From positions 34,286,001 through 34,350,000 of the forward strand of contig CM034546.1 in the NCBI GenBank assembly GCA_020055645.1: a stretch of 64,000 nt of DNA, read 5' to 3'. Position 1 is the stretch's first letter. The number at the start of each line of letters is the position of its first letter. Positions 59,376-64,000 of this stretch are shown one piece after another. Under the pieces are notes generated by a model. The model saw only the letters and a program-made list of their open reading frames with translations, did not search any database and had not been told where the DNA came from. The stretch comes from Tomocerus qinae. Its lineage: Eukaryota > Arthropoda > Collembola > Entomobryomorpha > Tomoceridae. Position numbers and translations under genes: made by a program.

Positions 59376-61943
59376 GTGTCTTATTAAATTACTAGCCGGT
59401 CACAGGGCCCAGGCCCTGTTATAAATAAATCTAGTGTTTAGTCCGGGGCATAAATTGTACGATGATTAGAATGAAATAAAAATCTAACAGATACACAGAT
59501 TTTTTAAAATAATTCCGATTGATCTTCCTACGGTTTCTCATTTTGTGGGACGGTAGGTAAAGATTTTACATTCATAGAGTCAAACAGTATTTCAAAACTT
59601 TGCCTTAGTACGAATCTAGAGTCAGCTTTTTGTTTTGAAATAGAATTGTGGGTAATGGACTGGCAAGTCACTCCGGTCACCTACCATGATCACATGTTTG
59701 ACTCGTGGTTTACGGTACTCGAACCACCATTATACATACTGCCATTAATTGACAACGGACCATTTTGAAGTCAAGTTAGCATTAATAGCATCATTTTAGC
59801 GTCAGGCGGTCAATTAGAAAACTGAATAATTTTGATTGTAATTTTTTGGTCCCATTAGAGAGTTAAAACATTTATCTGTGATTTTTCTAGCTGATAACAT
59901 TATTCTTGAGTTCCATTCCTGTTACAGTGCTCTGCTGTTATAGAGAAACCAAAACGGACTCACTTTTTTAGAAATCTAACTTTTTTAAGCTTTAAATTAA
60001 AGATATCAAAAACCCCATCACCACATTTTGTTTGTGGATAGTCCACGATTCCAAAATTTCATGTAAGACCCATAACAATCAAATTCCTCCTTTGGGAACA
60101 ATTAAGCCGGATGTAAAAACAAATGGAGGTTGACCTGAAATGTTTATCATGGAATATCTGAGGGCATAGGTGAACACAATGTAAATTAGAACTATCTTTT
60201 TATTTATTACGCTGCCAAATTATTCCCCTGAGGTAGTGAAATAGCCGGACAGGTTAACATGACATGACGTTTCGGCTTGAGCCACATTTCGGCAATAAAT
60301 TTTGAAAATTGTTTTTATTTCGTTAGCAACCAACTGTGATGAGCGTCCTTAATTGAAAAAAGGAGACAAAAAATGTCGTGTAAAAAGTGAGTATTTTCAG
60401 ACAATATTCCACCTAGTTCTAATGTTAGAGTTTCCTCCAAATATCTTGAACGTATTTTTGTCTATTTCTTTTTTCAATTAAACTATTGGTTGGGAAATTC
60501 AGATATAATAATATGATAATTCAATGTAAATGGACCAATTATAAATTTTCCCGCACATGAAATAATGGGATCCCTGATGAGAGCACTCAGCACTGAGAGC
60601 TGGAAAAATTTGCATACAGAATGCATGCACTACTTCTGTTATGAAATATTTATTTTCCACCTTGTTGTAAGTCGTAGCAGACTTAACTGACCGCACAGTA
60701 CACAGAATGACAACATACAAACGGAATTGGTCACCGCGAATGTCAAACTTTTACGGTTTATCGTCTACTCCTAATACAGTGGCACGGAAATCTCTTGATA
60801 CATAAATACAACCTACACGAATACCGACAAAGATACACATACGGAATTAACTACGCGCATGTCCCACTTGACACTTATAAGAATAGATGTCTACCTTTTT
60901 ATTTCCATAAGTTTCCCAGGTTTCCTGATTTTCCCAGGTGACTATCAAAATAAGGTGGGTATTTATGAGTGTAGAATATTTCTTTAATGTGATGCTATTT
61001 TCAGTTTGTCATGGAAATATAGACATTTTCAGTTGGTCATGAAAATATTGACAATTTCCTGAAACCTTATAAGAAACTTGCATTGACACTACATTAATGA
61101 TGCTATGCGCGATGAGTTACTTTCAAAAAAGGAGTCAAAATATATTCTAAAACTGCACCTTATTACGACCTAAGGTCAACGTTTTTGTGTTGAAATTTTA
61201 TTGTGATTATCGGCACTTTATCTGACCAGTCATTAGGGTCACATTTTTGACTTAGGGTATAATGTTGCTCTGACTCATATTATGAGTCTTATAATTAATT
61301 AACTCCAAAGCCAAAGCCAAACTTGACCTCAAAATGGTCCATTGTCAATTAATTGCAGTATGCATAATGGTGGTTCAGAGTACCGTAGACCCTTAGCCAA
61401 ATGATCATGGTGGGTGACCGGAGCAAGCATGTATAAAGGAATTTGACCAAGGGGGTCGAAAAAAATATATGAAAACGAAGACAGATTCGATTTGAATTTG
61501 TTTTGGATTTTTAACTTTTTTTACAAAAAAAATTGCTTTCCCCGGCCCCCCTCCCTCTGGTTACGTGCTAGGACCGGAGTAAGTTACCAATTCCCACATT
61601 TCAATTTAAAAACAAAAGTTGGTTGAACTAAGACAGCGGTTGCACAAAAGTTCCTAACACAATCACTCTCTTACTTCAACCCAAAAAGTTGATTCAGTTT
61701 TACTAAAGCAAAGTTTTGGAATAATTCTTGACTCTCTATCAATGTTAAATCTCTACCTCTGGCCCACTATATTAGAAACCGTGAAAAGGTCAATTGAAAT
61801 TAATATAAAACATCTATGCATCTGAATTACATTCTACTTAAATCGTACAATACTGCCCCGGAATACACACTAGCTTTATTTCTAACAGGGCCTGGGCCCT
61901 GTGATCGCCTAGTGTAATAATAATCCTCAAATTCTCTACTCTC

Positions 61944-62340
61944 CAAGGAACAAAAAAGCAATGCCTTTTTTACTTAAAAGGTAAAAAGGTACTTATTTTA
62001 CCTTTTTTACTTAAAAGGTAAAAAGGTACTTATTTTACCTTTTTTACTTAAAAGGTAAAAAGGTACTTATTTTTTTACCTTTTTTGCTTTTTTACCTATG
62101 CATAACAAAGATGTAGTCAGTCTTAAACTACTACGCAAACCAAATATAAAATCAAATATAAAACATTTGTAGTGTGAAATAGTGTTTTAAATCAATAAAA
62201 CACTAATCTAGAATTATCGGGCTGCAAAATAAGACATTTTCTTTATTTTTTATTGCAACTTTTAGGAACGTAAAAAAGCAAAAAGGTAACCTTTTTTACA
62301 AAATACAAAAAAGCAATAAAATGTTCTTTTTTGTTCCTTG
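61944..62340. mobile_element. 397-bp non-autonomous element, hAT-like
   Basis: Ends CAAGGAACAAAAAAGCAAT and, inverted, CAAGGAACAAAAAAGAACAT. Flanks CTACTCTC and CTACTCTT (7 of 8 identical). The matching place in A (17,766-17,775) is empty. Inside are three ~37-bp units with TTACTTAAAAGGTAAAAAGG. Confidence 0.75.
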
Positions 62341-62779
62341 CTACTCTTGACTGTTCCCTAAATTAATTTTGTAGCTAAGAATTACTGTCAAAGTCAATAC
62401 GTTTTGAAGTATAAGGTAAAATTGTCCTCTTGGCAGACATGTTCGAACAAAAATATCTTTAAAATAACTGTCTTCGACCCAAGATATCTTTTGCATCGAA
62501 GTTACGTGATAGATCAATAAATCCCGCAAGTATCAAGAAATTTGGTCAAAGCGGCGCAATCAAAAATATTGTCTATAATGAGACATACATTTTTTGGGAA
62601 AATATTTTCTTTTTCTCAGATTTAGGGGGGCGCAGCGACGAATATAAGTTAAATGGGCTAATTTATATAGAACCTTTATTGAAATATGAAACAATATTTT
62701 ATTATTTATCGCTATGATTTAACTCATGCAATATTAATCAAAATTTTGTAAGCTATTAAACCTTATGATTAAATCATAT

Positions 62780-63374
62780 TGAAAGGCAGACTCCGTCTGC
62801 CGGATAATTTTAGAAGCAAAGTAGGCAAGGAGGAAGAAAAGGAGAAGCAAAGGAAAAAGAACAGGTTTTGGAGTTAGGCAAGTTAGTTGAAGTTTCGATC
62901 TGAACGAGTGGAAGTTTGGATCTGAAAGAGTCCGGGTCTGGGTTTTGCCAAAGAAGCAACCAAAAGTCGAGGTTTGGATCTGAAGGAGTCAAAGTCTGGA
63001 TCTGAAGGGGTCTGGGTTTTGGCTTTGGCAAGGAAGCAACCTGAAGTCAAGGTTTGGACCTGGAAGGAGAAGCCGTGGTTTAGAATTGGAGACCTGAAAG
63101 AGGAGCCGAAGAAGCCAAGGAAAGAAGGAAGCAGTTTTGTCCCGAAGGAAAGTGTTTAAACCAAGCCCAGAATTGCCGTTGTGTGGACATCGTGTCACTG
63201 TGTCGTAGTCATCCAGCCACAACCGTGACTGTTGTCGTCATTCTGTCCCAACTGTCATAGTAGCGAATCTCGGCCCATCTCGGTCGTAAAATATAATTAT
63301 ATTATTGGTCTACATTTGTAATAATATTGGAAATTGGAATTGATTATCTGAAAATAAAATCCCCCCACCCCACA
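62780..63374. mobile_element. Solo LTR (595 bp), specific to copy B
   Basis: Starts TGAAAGGCAG, ends CACCCCACA, flanked by ATAT at 62,776-62,779 and 63,375-63,378. Copy A lacks it at the matching place (near 18,520). AATAAAA lies close to the right end. Internally it has imperfect repeats of GTTTGGATCTGAA and TCTGGGTTTTG. Short open frames on both strands follow from this repeat structure. Confidence 0.7.
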
Positions 63375-63490
63375 ATATTTGATATTAATTTGGAAAATTT
63401 AGTGCGATAAGTTTTGGTACGCTGACGCTGAACTAGCAAATAAAACTCTATGCGATTCTATACGACTTTGCTGAAAGTGAACCGTATCCA

Positions 63491-63640
63491 ACCCACTGGG
63501 AAACCCCGCTAAAACCCATCGAGGGGTAGGGTACATATCCGACTGCCGAATGGTAGATAGCCGACCGCCAATAGGTACGTATGCGAAAGCCGAATGGTAT
63601 TTAGCCGAATCCGAAAACTTCCGAAAGGGTATATATTCGA
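63491..63640. other. Right breakpoint of the duplication
   Basis: Homology to copy A (18,536-18,630) ends near 63,490 at GAACCGTATCCAA, about 20 bases before gene A exon 2 would begin. The following 150 bases contain GCCGAATGG-type fragments related to the minisatellite. Confidence 0.6.
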
Positions 63641-64000
63641 ATACGAAGGGTTACCTAGCCGAATACGAAGGGCTACCTAGCCGAATACGAAGGGTTGCCT
63701 AGCGGAATACGAAGGGTTGCCTAGCCGAATACGAAGGGTTGCCTAGCCGAATACGAAGGGTTACCAAGCCGAATACGAAGGGTTACCTAGCCGAATACGA
63801 AGGGTTACCTAGCCGAATACGAAGGGTTACCTAGCCGAATACGAAGGGTTACCTAGCTGAATACGAAGGACGAAGGGTTGCCTAGCCGAATACGAAGGGT
63901 TACCTAGCCGAATACGAAGGGTTACCTAGCCGAATACAAAGGGTTACCTAGCCGAATACAAATAGTTACCTAGCCGAATACAAATAGTTACCTAGCCGAA
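63640..64000. repeat. 22-bp minisatellite, about 16 units, running off the window
   Basis: Unit GAATACGAAGGGTTACCTAGCC in head-to-tail order with few variants (TTGCC for TTACC; later ACAAATAG for ACGAAGGG). One unit near 63,862-63,880 is irregular (GAAGGACGAAGGG). The array continues past the window end. Confidence 0.92.

Larger units (their letters stand above)
57310..61930. mobile_element. Composite palindromic insertion, specific to copy B
   Basis: About 4.6 kb is absent from the matching place in A (near 17,745). A module containing CACAGGGCCCAGGCCCTGTT, then GCTAGTGTG and CCGGGGCA, occurs at 57,437-57,520 and 59,395-59,460 in plus orientation and at 61,841-61,910 in minus orientation. 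Large inverted pairs: about 57,905-58,210 with 60,955-61,280, and about 59,660-59,790 with 61,300-61,440. No transposase was recognised. It may be several related non-autonomous elements inserted into one another. Confidence 0.6.
56248..63490. other. Region upstream of gene B kinase exon, with nested insertions
   Basis: Counterpart of gene A intron 2, but 5 kb longer. Shared parts: 56,250-57,310, 62,341-62,780 and 63,375-63,490. Inserted parts: a composite palindromic region (57,310 to about 61,930), an 8-bp-duplication element (61,944-62,340) and a solo LTR (62,780-63,374). 56,890-57,075 is a degenerate ~33-bp repeat. No coding gene could be supported; the few short open frames lie inside repeats. 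Confidence 0.6.

Noticed and set aside
62810-63222. Short open frames on both strands
   Set aside because: Lie in imperfect repeats of the solo LTR; Pro/Lys-rich peptides follow from the repeat.
63640-64000. CRISPR-like array of 22-bp units
   Set aside because: Units are directly adjacent with no unique spacers; it is a minisatellite in a eukaryotic genome.

Overview
This is AT-rich eukaryotic DNA with short GT-AG introns, many small inverted-repeat elements and decayed transposons. A 7-transmembrane chemoreceptor pseudogene, secreted trypsin-like proteases and alpha-spectrin-like exons point to an arthropod. A springtail-like (collembolan) genome is my guess; nothing here proves it.

Layout. 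1-6.4 kb holds two intact trypsin-like protease genes (minus strand). 9.8-19.1 kb holds a seven-exon minus-strand gene, called A. Its reading frame joins a helical N-terminus, a complete protein kinase, a coiled coil, two alpha-spectrin-like repeats, an NB-ARC ATPase, helical (TPR-like) repeats and LRR-like repeats, about 1,827 aa in all. 19-41 kb is gene-poor: a chemoreceptor pseudogene (30.5-32.2 kb), a decayed pogo-like element (33.1-34.3 kb), and a foldback satellite element split by a Harbinger element (35.0-39.7 kb). 41-63.5 kb repeats the order of 3.8-18.6 kb: a trypsin pseudogene (41.9-44.8 kb) and gene B (47.4-56.2 kb). B keeps the kinase, coiled coil, spectrin and repeat parts in frame but lacks the NB-ARC domain. 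The N-terminal exons of B are not found. Homology stops near 63.49 kb, just before they would start, and a 22-bp minisatellite runs to the window end.

How the parts fit. The window is a direct duplication about 37-45 kb apart, later modified by solo LTRs, MITEs and a large palindromic insertion; several of these are confirmed by an empty site in the other copy. The central observation is the kinase-spectrin-NB-ARC-LRR architecture and its NB-ARC-less sister. By analogy with STAND/NLR proteins the A product could be a ligand-gated switch with a built-in kinase output, and B a kinase-repeat partner, decoy or constitutive form. That role is inference. The domains and exon phases are read directly from the sequence.
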